A program made the translations under genes and the position numbers. This document shows, in pieces, positions 24,375 to 37,326 of a DNA stretch of 64,000 nucleotides. The notes under the pieces were generated by a model that saw only the letters and a list, made by a program, of their open reading frames with translations, ran no database searches and was not told the DNA's origin. The stretch is from Labyrinthula sp. Ha (lineage: Eukaryota > Sar > Bigyra > Labyrinthulida > Labyrinthulaceae). The DNA is taken from NCBI GenBank assembly GCA_015227615.1, contig JAALGZ010000010.1, forward strand, positions 930,001 to 994,000, written 5' to 3'. Each line of letters begins with the position of its first letter. Positions within the stretch are counted from its first letter, which is position 1.

Positions 24375-26953
24375 TTATAAGAAAACTACTTCATTCTCTT
24401 TAAGTTCTTGTAGCTCTTCAGAAATCAGCTCAATATTTTCTTTTAACCATTCTAAATTATTTCCTTGAACAAGAGTAAAACTAATTTCAGTTTCAGTGTT
24501 TAGAAAAATATCAACTATTCTTTTATTCTTGAAAATAATTCTTGCAAATCCTTTGAATAAAAGTGATTCATGAATATCTTCATCCTTTAGAAATAAAAAG
24601 AAAACTCTTACAAAAACAGCCAAACGAACAAGACGTTTGAAAACTATTTTAATATCAGTTCTGAAAGAGGGTTTTGTTTTTGCTCTCTTTAGTTCAGGAA
24701 GTAATTCAGGAAGAATAAAAACATCATTTTCTTTTTCTACAGGTATCAAAACCAAACTTTTCAAAGCCAAACTTAAAATATATTTCTTTTCTTTGTCAGA
24801 ATATTCTTTTAATAAAATATTAAAAAGTTCTTTATGTAATTTTCCTTTATCAACATAAATTCTATATAAAGAAAATTTATCACTTGGAATTCTAAACGCA
24901 AGTTCATGAAAATTTGGATCTCTTATAAACTTACCTAAAGCTTGAGCAAGATAAGAAGGTGCAAAAAATATAAAGTTTTCATCTGCTTCCAAATCTAAAT
25001 AAGGAAAATAACAAATTAAACCAGCTTTTGAATATACTTCAAGCATATCTTCAATTTCCCAATCTTCAAAACCACAAGAATAAGATTTATCTTCAAATTC
25101 TTTCAAAGTCATAATATTTGTTTGTTCTCGACAATTATCCAGGAAAAGAATGTCTGCGGTTCCTATTTCAAAATTAAGAAAGTTTTCTTTACTTATTCCA
25201 GCTGCTCCAGAAACAAGACTTTTTATTTTATCTTTTATATCTTTTTTCTCTTGAGATTCTAATTTTGAATTCTCAATAGGAAAGAAAGTATTCAAATCAT
25301 TTTTCAATATATTTAATTCAGAAGAAAGACTTTTGACAAACTCTTGAAGTTTATTTTGTATTATTTCTAGATTTGTATCTTTAATATTCTTTCTTTTATA
25401 TCTTCTTAAATATGTACCAATAAGAATAACTGGTGCTTTTTCTGCATTTTTTAAAATACTTTCACACCAAAATTTTAATCTAAACAAATCATTTTGAGAT
25501 ATTTTAGTCATATTAAAAACTATAAAATAAAGAGAATTTGAGTTCATAAAAATATGATGAACAGAAGAAAATATTTCTTGCCCACCAAAATCATAAACAC
25601 GAAAATAAACATCATTCTTAGCAAAACCATAACGATTTTTTTCATACTTTCAATAAACTTTTCATCACAAACTGTTCTTGAAAGAAGTTCTTCCTCAAAA
25701 TCAAGTTTATATTTTGCTTCAACTTCTTGATTAGGATCAAAATCAACATAAACAACATGAGGAAGACTATTCTTAACTCTCTGAACACTTAGTTCATATT
25801 TAGATATTGAATTCCAGTTATAACTATCTGGGTGTACTGAAAATATATCAATATCATTCAAAACTAAAGTTGAGTTATCTTCAAGTAAAAAACTCTTGTC
25901 AAATAAGCTTCTTATGGTAGAAGTTTTTCCAACTCTTCCATCGCCCATAAAAAGAACTTGACACTCATTTAAAGTACTGAGTCTATCGTAGTTATCTTTC
26001 AAATTTATTGAAACATAATTTTTCATTCTTCCTTCTAAGTTTTTTGTATTGAACTTATTTTTTCCTAGTTCAAATAACAAAAGCGAAGAATGATTATCAA
26101 GTAAATCTTGAACTTCATTATTGTTTTCTTCACTAGTTATTTCTTCAACGCGCAAACTAAAAAGTCAAAACAACATATATATATATATACACAAACTTTA
26201 GCAAAAAAGGTAAATTTTTCAAACAAAGATTTGTTAAATTGGTAATTTCTGGGTTATCAATGCTCAAATTATCTTCTTGAATACTAGAAATAAATAAGAA
26301 AGAGAGAATACAAAATATCTACTAAACTATTCATTTTTAATACTTCTTCCAATACTTTAACAACTGAATCTTCTGCGATATTATTATCATAAAGTCTATT
26401 ATTGACATAAATAAAAGTTTTACTTTAGTGACTTTAGTTTTTGTCCTCTTAAAAATTTAGAAAGAGAATTATCTTCTGGAACAGTGCAGTCATTAAAACT
26501 AAAACATAAAAACTACAACCAATATACAATAGTACCTGAATATTCTGTTTTTCTTTTATCTTTTCCATTCCAACAAAATTCAAGGTGTTTAAATGGCAAT
26601 AAGCAAACCTGCAATAAAAACAAGAGAAGAAAATACTCTAACACTTTAACTCTTGAAAACTTTTGAAACCAGAAAGAAATTGAATCTCCAACAAAATTCA
26701 ATGGGCAGCTATAAAAACTATTGATTAAGAAATGATATATGAATACGTCAACATCGTAATCTCTTCATGCATTTCCACTTCTTTAACAAACACTTCTGCT
26801 TCTTTTCCAAACCTTTCCTCTTCAATTAGGCTATAGTCATCATCGTAAGACCTGTGAGTTATTGGAAGCTTAAATATACCATTGAACTATGAACTTGTTT
26901 CGCTGATTTCTGTTTTCAAACTGTTGTTGGATTGAGGGGGCTTTAAATGACAT
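24375..26953 (-). CDS. LRR-Roc-COR (Roco family) GTPase, nine exons
   Basis: Nine exons: 26880-26953, 26747-26851, 26637-26717, 26536-26608, 26424-26512, 26312-26395, 26197-26283, 25673-26156 and 24375-25646. All eight introns (28, 29, 28, 23, 28, 28, 40, 26 nt) are GT-AG and all phases agree, giving 782 residues from ATG 26953 to TAA. Residues about 55-265 hold leucine-rich repeats, including a typical KLYDNNIAEDS unit (141-151). The Roc domain has P-loop GDGRVGKT (269-276), switch II DFGGQE (379-384) and GTYL (436-439) where Roc proteins usually have THxD, so the guanine-specificity Asp is missing. A COR domain fills the rest, with a GLICYFP-like segment. There is no kinase domain. Roco proteins are GTP-regulated dimeric switches in signalling. 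The last intron could alternatively be 56 nt (25617-25672), also in frame. Confidence 0.85.
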
Positions 26954-28559
26954 CTTTTTACGTTTGGTTTAAAAGTTAGATTGATTTCTTGATGCTGTGG
27001 TAATACAGCATTGTGGTAAAAAAAGAGTGGAGTACGAATCAGTGACAGGAGAGGTTTCATACGAATTGAGCTCCTACAAGCTACTTTTTCTGACTGAACG
27101 GGTGGATAGATGGATTAAATGAAAAAAAAGAATGAAGTCAGAAATCATGACGCAAATTAAAATCTTACGAGAGAAGTAGATACGAGACAGTTGCTGAAAA
27201 GGAAGAAGTAATACAAACAGGAAGAGAGGAAATGTGATAAATAAAGGTACATTCTTTTCTAAAAAATATAAAAAAGTTGATTAGCTTATTTAGGATATAA
27301 GTGACGCATCTGGATGACACTTGGGGATCAGAAAACTTTATCAAACCTGGTTTCATTTTAACTGAAGATGACATTCAAGTTAGAAGACACTTTGTGTGAC
27401 ATATATCAAAACTGCCATGTGCCAAAACTTAAAAAATTGAGTGAAGTTTAAGGTTGAAAAGGCTCTTTCAATATTATCAGCGAGTTAATTAATATACTAA
27501 AGGAAGTTCTAGTGACATATAAGAACCTGTTGAAGCTGAAACCAACTTAGTATGGCACATATGAAAAGAACGTGTATTCGATAATGGTAACTGTTAGTTC
27601 AAACATTGATTAAAAAGAGATGGGACAAAATCAGTGAAAGGTTAGTGTGCACAAAGCAGAATGAAAGCAGAGCTCTTGATCTACAGGTACGTGGGGCTCT
27701 AAGTACACATTGCTCAAACCAACAGAATAAAAAAGTGAGAACTGAAAGTTGAAAACAATATTCCATGGGCGTTCTTTAGGATGGAAACAATAATCAGAGG
27801 TTGAAGTATGGCTGCAGAAGGCATGCAAATGATTTCATATACAACAAAAGGATACAGGAATCAAACCTTTATTATTCCTAGGCTACAGAAGGGAGGTCAA
27901 TGTAACCTTCAAGACGAGTGATGGTTGGAAAATCAGGGACAAAATCCTGTTACCGTTAGAAAAAGGTAAATTACCTTTTTTTTTTAATTCTGTGCAAAAA
28001 ACAAAGTAACGCAGTTATAAACATATAGTTCAAAGGGAGAAGCCCATTAACTGAGGAAGCTCTTTTGCATAAAATGAAGTATACTCTAATTAGAAAATCA
28101 GCTAAATGAGAACAACGTGCAAACTGAAACAACTATGGATGAGGTATAGGATTAGTAACTTTTTAACATCATAACAACTAATATAAACCTGAAATACAAG
28201 GACATCATAAGTATGTTTCTTGCTGGCGGTTCCCTGAATCTTGCATAATTCTTAGAGTTTTATGGATGTTCAAAGTTATTTATCAGTATTCAAAAGTTTT
28301 GGTGGGATTATGGCCGAGTTTTTCACCTAAATACTTTAATCCGCAGAGACATTAAACCTTTATTAGATTCACGAAATAACCATAGGCTCGCTTCTGTAAG
28401 AAATCCGGTGGTATTGCGTTTTAGCTCATCTGAAACATTCAGAACTAATATATATATGTTCCGCGCCAGCCTTTATCGATATTTGAACTGGCTTCCTTTG
28501 TGCAGTAATATATAAGTACATCTCATCCAACTCAAGACTTCTTAAATAGTCTTCACAGG
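26954..28559. other. Intergenic, no supportable gene
   Basis: About 1.6 kb between the Roco gene start and copia fossil B. The plus strand is purine-rich around 27.0-27.9 kb and has short coding-like stretches, but I could not chain them through plausible introns or recognise a domain. Confidence 0.4.
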
Positions 28560-31500
28560 TCTTGTGTTTATTTTTTTTGTTGTGTGTGTAATAGCTTAAG
28601 AATACAGTTAACCTGTACCCATATCTGTATTAAGATGCAGTACTCAATATGCTATCTATTCTATAGCTTCTTTAGCGCAGCATGTAACTTAGACAATTAT
28701 CCATCCTTCGTTTATAGTTTTGATAACATCTTACTTTCACTTAATTATCGGTAGCTCAAAACTCTCTCTCTCTCTTGTAACTTTTATATGTAGCTACCCC
28801 TTTAAGGCGAATCTTTTCAAAGTAATATTTCCTACACTAATGAATGTAGTTTTGTTGATTGATTAGTGAAAACATCTGTTATATTTTTTTCCCATCCGTC
28901 TATTAACTTCACAACCACCCCTTTTAATTTTCAACCTAATGACAAAAGCTTAATGACTGCATGCCTGCTGTGTCGAGAGATGATGTATCCTCTCAAAAAC
29001 TGTATCGTTCCTTGGTTGTCGCAGAATAATTGAACTACAACTTTTTTTAAATCAAGGGATTTGAATATATTCAGCATCCATACCATATTCGATGTGCTTC
29101 TCGCCGTTGAGATTTCTTCAGCTTCACTGCTCGAGAGAGCTATCACTTTTTGTTTGTTATGTTTCCACAATATGAGAGTGTCATTGAAAGGATAATGTGG
29201 TTGTCAACAGACGACTAACTAGCTGGAACTTTTTTTGGCTTGCATCTACATATACTTGAACCACTTTTTGCCTCTCTCCTAAATTATGATCCCAACTTAC
29301 TGATATGTGTGAAATACTTTAGTATTTTCTTTGTTTATCTTAGGTATTCAACCCCTTACTTCAAATTATAAAAAATCTGTTAATAGCGTAGGCTATGTCT
29401 GGTCTGCAGTTTGTGATAGAAATAGAAGCAATCCTATAATATATTAAAATATCTTCGTTTCCATTGAAGTCTTAGTTGGTTCATAGTACTTTTCGAATTG
29501 GTCAGGTAATTCAATCTTTTTTCAGTTATTGACCTCGTAAATGACGGTTTTCGCCATTATGAAATTATTGACGTACAACTGAATCCTGTCCAAAATCTTC
29601 TTTATTTTGATACCGATAAATTTCTCAGTTGCGTCTCTAATCCTAATTTGGATTTTTTTTAATTTCTGATAATATTACATTAAGATCCCTAGAATCTCGG
29701 CATCAAAACAAAATTTCATAGACTTAAATTATGAGAAGGATTATGCCCTTCTCCACGTGATACTTAAAAAGATTTTCTCAGCAAAACATTCTGGTAAACC
29801 TAATCTTGTGAAACTTAGCATTTAGTATTTCACAAAAGCAAAATACACTTTTCTTATGGCCATAGATAACCTTTTTTACTTATCCACGTAGGTTCCGGCC
29901 TTCCTGATCTGGACTTTAAAGGTCGTTGAAAGTATCTATCATGGTCTAACCCCAGGTTTAAATAAGTTGTAGACATGCTTAACTCATATATGCAGAGGTT
30001 TTCGGTCATATCTTTGTCGATGAATATTCTAACGGTCTCATAATTTGTGATGGAGGAGTATCTTGGATGAATCGACTTTAAAAATTTGCCATTCGCCGTG
30101 ATGTGTACTTTCTATATTGTTTGTTAATTGATGCCATCATATTTTTGGAGAAAGGTTCAACAAGGTCAAGAATCTCTGCAAGTTTTTGAAAACTCTGTTT
30201 CGGAATGAAGGAGCATTCCCCTACATTTGAAAGCTTATCGACCTGTTTGTCATATAGATCGTACCAATGTTGCTTATTTTGAAAAAAAATAGCGAAATTC
30301 AATTTCAAAAAGTTCTACGCCTCTCTTAGTGATGTTTCTTGTAAATTTCGAGTCAACAATTTAAGAAAATATTACCCAAACAAATTTTGCGAGTACAATT
30401 TTGGATGGAACATATCTTTCTACTGAACATGTCTTTCTTGGACTTCCTCTTAACCATTCAGATGGATGTTTCATATCTTGTTTAATTGGCGGGTAGTTAA
30501 TCCTGACCTCTGAACTATTATCTTGCTGCAACAGTGGGTTCGGACAGAATGAATAAAACTTGTTGATCAGGGTATTGATCTGTGGTCTGATATTTCTCTT
30601 CTACACGATATCTCATAATACTTTATTAAGAATCAAATTTTCGGAAGTATTGTCTACAACCACAACATACATATATGAATTTTCTTGCTCTTATTGATTA
30701 TTCTTTTAGTTAATATGCTATAATATACAATCTTATCAAAACGAAAAAGACGCTTCAGCTGATTTTTTTAATTCGGAAATATGTATGTCGATAAATTCTT
30801 ACATTTTGTGGTTGAATTATTATTATTATTGAGATACGCTACAAACTTGAATGCCGGTGGTCAAAGATTTCCTGGAATTATTGTGTCGTATATTAACATT
30901 CTATTAATTTGAATAAACTTTCCATTGGATATATCTGTAGCTCTGCTAGCCCCAGAGAGTCTTCTAGGACTGTACATATGAGATATTCTTCCATCTTTAA
31001 AATATTTTTTTAATAATGAAGTCATAAATTCAGTAACCATATCCACGCAAAACTCGGTAGCTTTATATTTAGGTTGAAGTTGATTATTTCTTAAGACGCT
31101 ATTAACTATTAACATTAATTAATCTATCTTCCCGTAGAGTTATGTGAATCTATATTTAGAGAAAGAAACAGTTATTGAGACAAATTAGTGTTGGCTACAG
31201 TAGCATATTACAGTTGCTTCTACTGTATCGCAATAAAACATTTCTACGGGTACGGTTCGAACAAATATCTTTCTATTAGATACTGATTGTAATTTCTACT
31301 TTGTTTTCGAAAAAATATACAAAGATTTGTTTCGGGATTATATACATATATATTTAGCTTGCAAAAACTGAATAATTTTTTTAATACGATGATACCATGG
31401 TAACTAGGTATTTTATAGTAATATTGATATTCTCTTAAAGAAAATATCTGATCACTGAAAATGAATCTAGAAAAATTTTTGTGCGCTCTTTTATTTCACT

Positions 31501-32870
31501 GCTAACTTAAAGGATGATTAAATATCTATCCAAGAATACAAATTGGATGTATTTTACCTTTATTCTGAGACTACTATTTAGTAGAAGGTATCCCAGACAC
31601 AGCAATACAGTATCCGTATCTATTAGAAAAAGGTCCCTTAATATAATTATGCTCACTCATTGACAAGTATTATGAGGCTATTACGATGTTTCACTGGAAC
31701 TGAGCTGACAACAATTTGTACATTATCATCCTTTACCGAATATACTTTTATTGCCAAATATTGCAATTCTAATGGATATGCATAAGAGCTTGCTCCGCAG
31801 TCAATGATCATTAATTTTTATCGTTTTTCTTATTCTCGCTGTTACAAAATGTTTTCTCATAACTGTTAACTGTTAAGAGTTATCCTTCTTATCAGTTTCA
31901 GCACAAAAATTTCTATTTTTTCCTTCCACATGAAGAGACACAGAAATTTTATTATATATATGTTTCACGTCTTCTTTGATTATTTTAGTTGTCTTTCGGG
32001 ATTTGTACCACATTTGAAATCAAAAGTTTATCGAGCTGCAAATAATACAATATTTCTGGACCTTACAATTTGATACTATATGTGACGTAGGTCAACATCT
32101 ACAACATTTTTTCCTTCATCTTTGAGGAGTTGAAAAGGTTTGTATTTTCTCTTGAGCTGAGAATGTCTGCTTTGGTTGCTATATACCTCAGCTCTTTGAG
32201 AATGATATTTGAATCCCGTAAAAACAGATACAAACACAGGTGCTGTTGAAGATTATCGACCAGCAGATTTTTTGCAACCCTAAGGAGAAGCGCAGTTTTA
32301 TCATCTGTATTTAGAGATCCCCTAGTTTCTGATATCTTTCCTGGGTCAGATCAAAGTTAGTGATTTTTTTCTATGTCTGAGTTGCCAAGGGAGTTAAAGA
32401 GAGTATATATTATTATATCTCTTTCCGAAATATTGTCAGAAGAATGCAGTTGTTGAATTTTTTGCAAAAACTGGTGTAGACCGTCATAGTCACCAAATGC
32501 TTATATTACTCTCCAGATGAAAAATGCTAAAGAACCCTAATAGCCATGGCTCCTGTTTTCCTTTGGTTTCAAGTGGTTGGAGAGGTGTTAATTTGATCAC
32601 ACTTCTTGTTACTTACTATCCACTGCAGTGCACCTGCTTCCCTTAGGGGACTTCTGACTTTTATCACCCAATTCTTATGTTGTTGTGGGTTAGATAGCTT
32701 GAAAAAAAGGTTCGGACATATTAGGAATAGGTTTTTTATATCTCTTAGGCAAAAATATTAGCCGGCTGAATTTATATTTATTGTGTGTTCCAAGGTCTCA
32801 AAAAATACAGTTAACCTGTATATACAACTGTATTGAAATGTAGTACTTAATAGTACTAAACCATAACTAC
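28560..32870 (-). mobile_element. Ty1/copia-type LTR retrotransposon fossil, copy B
   Basis: Same family, orientation and general state of decay as copy A. The RNase H fragment lies at 28931-29170, the integrase-like fragment at 30861-31115 and other debris at 30078-30308. LTR-like termini with an ACAGTTAACCTGTA core lie at about 28.56-28.75 kb and 32.78-32.87 kb. Over about 28.59-31.99 kb it matches copy A with only scattered differences (by eye about 98-99%). The gag-side kilobase is homologous but strongly diverged. The element is old and broken many times. Ends are approximate. Confidence 0.75.
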
Positions 32871-35207
32871 AGAATATTTGTAATGGAATGCCTTAAAGTT
32901 TTAACTCTTAAATACACAGAAGAAGGAAAACACATATGCTAGGGATGATGTTGAGATATTTACCAAGACAAAAGAAAAAGCTGCTACTATTACAATCCTA
33001 ATTTTGCGTTTATCCATAAGTTCATTCAATGAAAGTTAGGATAAAGTGGATGAAATTTGCTCAGTTTTATCGTACCCTGAAAAAGTCTTGAAGGAGAGTC
33101 ATACATTTGGATCTTATCTGAGCTAGAAAACCTAGTTAGGAGATTATTAGGTATAGCTGTTATATCTTGGTCTATTGTAATAACTCAACAAAAAATCTTT
33201 CTTACCAATTTTCATTTACTCTTCTGATTTTCTTTTAGAGATAAGAAGCCGAATAATTAATTTTTCAGTAAAACAGCACCACGCATAGTTTCCCCAAAAA
33301 AAAACAAATCTTCATGTACTATTTATTGTTTCATAAGATCCGAAGTTAAAACAAAGGTCAAAATGATTCTATTCTCCATACTTATTGTCAATCAGAAAGC
33401 AATAGTTATGTTGAACCTAGTTTGCAGATTTCTCTTTTATTTTCCAGCACTAAATTAGTATGTTAGGCTAATAATTCAGCTTCTCATATTCAAGTTCACT
33501 CCAATGTACAAACTAAATAATAGTGGCTAAATAAATCAGTGTCGTTAACTAAGTAGAAAAAAGTTCACTATTTAATATGGTCTAAGCAATTACATTCATG
33601 AATCCCGTGATCGATGATTTGAGCCCGGAACATGGCAGAGTAGAAAAAGCATAAAAATTAAGTCCAAGAGCTTCTGCTTCTCCATGATTCCTAAAAAAAA
33701 AGGGTTTTAAAGATTATTGCTAACAGAACTTTACAATGAAATCAAATTAAGGGTTCTAAGAAAGAGAAGGTAAGACTTAAGAGCATTAAAGCTTATCCGC
33801 GTAAAGCCCAAAAAGGACAGGAGATATGGAAATATAAATTATGAATGTAATATTGTTGGAGATCATAAAACGCGTTAATTTATTAAATACTACAGCCATT
33901 GAAGAAAAAAATTTTGTCCTCGGTACCAAGAAAAAACCCAATCTAACAACTTAACTCACCCAATCTAAGCTAGAATCTAAAATACACTATTTTCTAGATT
34001 TTTTGCTATGGGGCTCAATGAGTTTGCAACGATTTGAGGTTAACATGTATACGTATTTACAATTGGTGTACAGTTGTATCATTATTTCGTTAATCATTAT
34101 GAACAGAAAATAATTCTGCATTCCCCCTTCAAAACCATGTTACTACGATCCCGTGGAGATCATAAACTATAGAGTAAATAAAATCTTGTTATGCGCAATT
34201 TTGATACTGCAAAAGCGACATTCGATAGAGCTTGACATATTTCGTACCTAAATTATACAAAATATTATATCTTTTCTAAGCCAAGATTGCTGGCCCATGG
34301 AGACATTTTGATTTCCCCTTCTTGAGCCTAAGAAAATGGATAAACGGGTTGGTAAATAAATAACTAAGTGTGTCATGATGTTAGCAAGCAATCCTAATTA
34401 AAGTAGTCTCATAAAAGAGAAGGGTGTCAGGACCTCCTTAGCATCGAGTGATACACCAATTTGCACTGGCAGTATTATTTTAGGTGTTAACGAAAAAGAA
34501 AAGAAGTGTCAAGCGAAAATAAAAAGACTGATCAAAAACTGAAAATGAAATTTCATTCAATATAAGAAGTTCAATTCCATTAACTAATGAATTAAATACC
34601 TGAACTAAGAGGTCAAACTTTCTTTCTGCCATCCTAGTCATTTCCAGGCCGCAGTTCCTGAAGCAGCGAGGGTTCACACTTTCTTCTGTGGTCAAAATTT
34701 TATTAGAGTAGTTTTAATTAAGAAGAATATTTTTTTTTTTATTTATGCTGTTTCTAATCTCAACTTTTTTTTATATCCTCAGCTTTTTTTGGATGTCTTG
34801 AAAATGCAATCAAAAGGGATTCGTTGAGGTTTATGCTGTAACCCTTTTCAGCATTTAAGGCTACAGAAAACGATAGATCTAGAAGATAATCATTGTACAC
34901 ACATTTGCTTTTCTGAATAAACTATTATTTCTAAATTAAAGCACCGATTTATTATATAATAGTTCGAGTAGGCAGATTTACGAGAAGCAAACTAATACAC
35001 GTCAGTGCAATCTGCTAGAATATTTTGTGCCAACAAAGCACATAAAGAACTAGAAGTAGGGGCAAAAATTTAAGAATGAAATAAGCTAAATTTTATAGAT
35101 GGGTACCTCATAGTGCAAGATAAGAATTCTTGTCGTAGAGCTGTTACTTACCATCAAGGGAAATTGTTTCTTAGTGCCCCAGATCGAATTTGACTTAGAA
35201 TCACAAT
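32871..35207. other. Intergenic, no gene seen
   Basis: About 2.3 kb, AT-rich. A short minus-strand frame at 34480-34695 has one Cys-x3-Cys motif but no ATG start and no convincing exon partner, so it is not called. Confidence 0.45.
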
Positions 35208-35504
35208 ATGGCGTTACCAATGTTCTTGATTTGGCAAATGGATGAGAACAAACGCGACGCACAAGAGTTCCATTTCTTGGAAGATTTGCCAAGTAGTACC
35301 TCAGAACTTCCAAGGGACACTGAATATACTGTCACTAAACGGAAACACTTTTCCATGGGATATAAAGATGGAACTGACGCTGAAATAAATGAAAAGGAGA
35401 TCCAAGCAGTTTTTGACGAATCATTCCAACAAGCATTACATGACTCGATCAAACTGGGGAAAACCTGTGCTATGAATTTTCTTCAGAAAAACGCTATGAA
35501 GTAG
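35208..35504 (+). CDS. Yae1-like protein
   Basis: A 98-residue ORF. The C-terminal half carries GYKDGTDA (about 51-58) followed by a helix with small and aromatic residues at a regular four-residue spacing. This resembles the GYRDGIDAG stretch and deca-GX3 repeat of Yae1/LTO1 proteins, though most of the later Gly positions are replaced. In yeast and human, Yae1 with Lto1 delivers an Fe-S cluster to the ABC protein Rli1/ABCE1 in the cytosol. The ATG at 35208 is used here, but the in-frame ATG at 35238 is also a good start and gives a more typical acidic N-terminus. It lies just upstream of the CBM1 gene on the same strand. The assignment rests on one motif and is moderate. Confidence 0.5.
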   Translation: MALPMFLIWQMDENKRDAQEFHFLEDLPSSTSELPRDTEYTVTKRKHFSMGYKDGTDAEINEKEIQAVFDESFQQALHDSIKLGKTCAMNFLQKNAMK

Positions 35505-35549
35505 ACTATTTAATTCAAATCAAATTGTGATACAGCGAAGAATAATAGC

Positions 35550-35786
35550 ATGATAAACAAAATGTTCCTGGTGTTGTTGGTAGCTACTAGTAGCTATGCG
35601 CATGAGAGAGGACTAAAAGCACCACCTTGTGTTAGTATGCTCGGCCAATGTGGAGGGGAAGGATACTCTGGTTCAGGAGAATGCTGCGACTACGAGGCGA
35701 ACTGCGTAAAGTATAATGAGTACTACTCTCAGTGCATTAAGCTTACCGCTAGCCCTACTCAGTCTCCAGTTCACTGGCAAGTTTAA
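35550..35786 (+). CDS. Secreted miniprotein with a fungal-type cellulose-binding module (CBM1)
   Basis: 78 residues. The first 17 or so form a signal peptide (hydrophobic MFLVLLVATSS, then a small-residue cleavage region). Residues about 27-64 match CBM1: GQCGGEGYSG, then Cys-rich text and NEYYSQCI, including the cysteines and the Tyr pair that bind cellulose; the first aromatic (usually Trp) is Leu. A short Ser/Thr/Pro tail ends the protein, so there is no catalytic domain. CBM1 modules bind crystalline cellulose and are usually attached to fungal cellulases; stand-alone forms occur in oomycete cell-wall proteins and some red algae. It starts 45 bases after the Yae1-like gene on the same strand. 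A role in the cell wall or in binding plant or algal material is inferred. Confidence 0.85.
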   Translation: MINKMFLVLLVATSSYAHERGLKAPPCVSMLGQCGGEGYSGSGECCDYEANCVKYNEYYSQCIKLTASPTQSPVHWQV

Positions 35787-36022
35787 ATAAAAAAAAACTG
35801 TATACATTGTTATCAGTAATTAAATGGAATAGCTGAAGTTTTAAAGTTTTTACCCTGAGCTCGTATTTTTAAAGGCCAGTACACAAAACTTTCTGCTATG
35901 CTCTTCTAAGAAAGTCATGGTAATGCCATCTTGTGTTTTCTTCTGTCACTGTGGTAAGGTGATATTGTTTCCGACTCAAAATCTAATCCCTCACTAACAG
36001 AAAACAAAAAGCGGAAAAAAGT

Positions 36023-37038
36023 ATGGCCTCACCTTATAGACGACGACCCCTTCGTCAAAAAGAAACACTAATTGGTAGAACACCAAAAGATTCAGCCGAA
36101 TATCTTGGAAGCATAGAATTTGCAATGTCCAGTATGCAGGGTTGGAGGATAACTCAGGAAGACGCCCACGTACACGAGTTACCAATTAAAGCAAGGGATG
36201 ATTTGGCTTATTTTGGAGTTTTTGATGGTCATGGGGGATCAAAAGCATCATCTTATGTGGCTAAGCATATTCTCTCTCACATAGAATCATGCCAAGTATT
36301 TGTTTTGACATTCTTAAAATTTAGACCTTCAAATTTCTGAATCCAAAAACAAATCCAGATGCTCAAATTCTGGCTCGTAGTTTAATGGAAGGGTATTTCA
36401 ATTGCGACAAAGGATTATCTCAATCCCCGCCATTTGTTTTGGGCGATACATCAGGAGCCACGGGTGTCTCTGTTCTCGTTTCTCCAAGAAATTTCATCAT
36501 CGCCAATACTGGAGATTCCAGAATTGTGTTGAGTAGAAACGATACGATTCAATTTGCAAGTAAAGACCATAAACCGGAAGATCCTGAAGAAGTTCAGCGA
36601 GTTACAGCAGCAGGCGGTTTTTTAAAGGATGGGCGGATTAACGGGGATCTAGCATCCGCGAGATCGTTTGGGGATTTTAGATATAAGAAAAAAGAGAATC
36701 TGCCAGCTAGTCAACAACAAGTGACTGTTATGCCAGATATTGTTTTGATTGACAGGGACAGAGATAATGATCAGATTCTAGTTTTGGCTTGTGATGGAAT
36801 CTGGGATGTGATGACTAATTTAGAGGCCGTGCAATTCGTGCTTGCGGCACTGAGATTAGGAGGAAGTTTAGCGCAAGCTGCGGAGTTGATTTTAGAGGAA
36901 TGTTTAAGAAAAAGTAGTGGAGATAATATGTCTGTGGTGCTTGTTGCTCTTGACAAGGTTCCAATTCAAATGGGAACCAGACAGGGAGAGTTGGGTTTGG
37001 ATGAAGTGAGAAGAGAGATGTACAGAAACTGTTTATAG
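36023..37038 (+). CDS. PP2C (PPM) family Ser/Thr protein phosphatase, one intron
   Basis: Two exons, 36023-36295 and 36325-37038, separated by a 29-nt GT-AG intron in phase 0 (donor GTATTTG, acceptor ATTTAG); the product is 328 residues. The catalytic core is complete: QEDAHV, FDGHGG, GDSR, DHKP, NGDLASARSFGD, ACDGIWDV and DNMS, which include the Asp residues that bind the two metal ions. Without splicing, the first exon ends shortly after DGHGG and lacks the rest of the core, so intron removal is required. Length and motif order fit the Ptc2/Ptc3/PP2C-alpha group, which dampens stress-kinase signalling in nucleus and cytosol. The basic Arg-rich N-terminus may act as a localisation signal. 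Confidence 0.95.
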
Positions 37039-37326
37039 TTTCTGTAGTCTACTTGCTTGAACATTGTTAGGGGAGGGTATTTACCTTGATCAGCTAGGGG
37101 AAAGGGTCTTGCCGGGGATTAAAGTGCACAAAATAATAATTTAGTCATTTATTGTTACCAGAACTTTAAGTTACAAGTTTACTTTTTTTGCAAATCAAAA
37201 ATCAACTAACGCTAAACGTGATACTAAAGCTCCAGCAATAGGTCGTAATTTTGACACCCTACAACACAAATTCAACAAATTGATCACCCGAAAAAAAAAC
37301 ATATGTTCAATAATCCTGCACAAAAA

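Noticed and set aside
25544-25700. Apparent frameshift at a run of seven A in the Roco gene, suggesting a pseudogene or programmed -1 frameshifting
   Set aside because: A 26-nt GT-AG intron (25647-25672) restores the frame and leads directly into the conserved DFGGQE motif, and all other exons are phase-consistent.
34480-34695. Small Tim-like protein with a Cys-x3-Cys motif
   Set aside because: Only one such motif, no ATG and no partner exon.
36296-36384. PP2C split into two separate genes
   Set aside because: A 29-nt intron joins both parts in phase 0 and recreates a complete phosphatase core.
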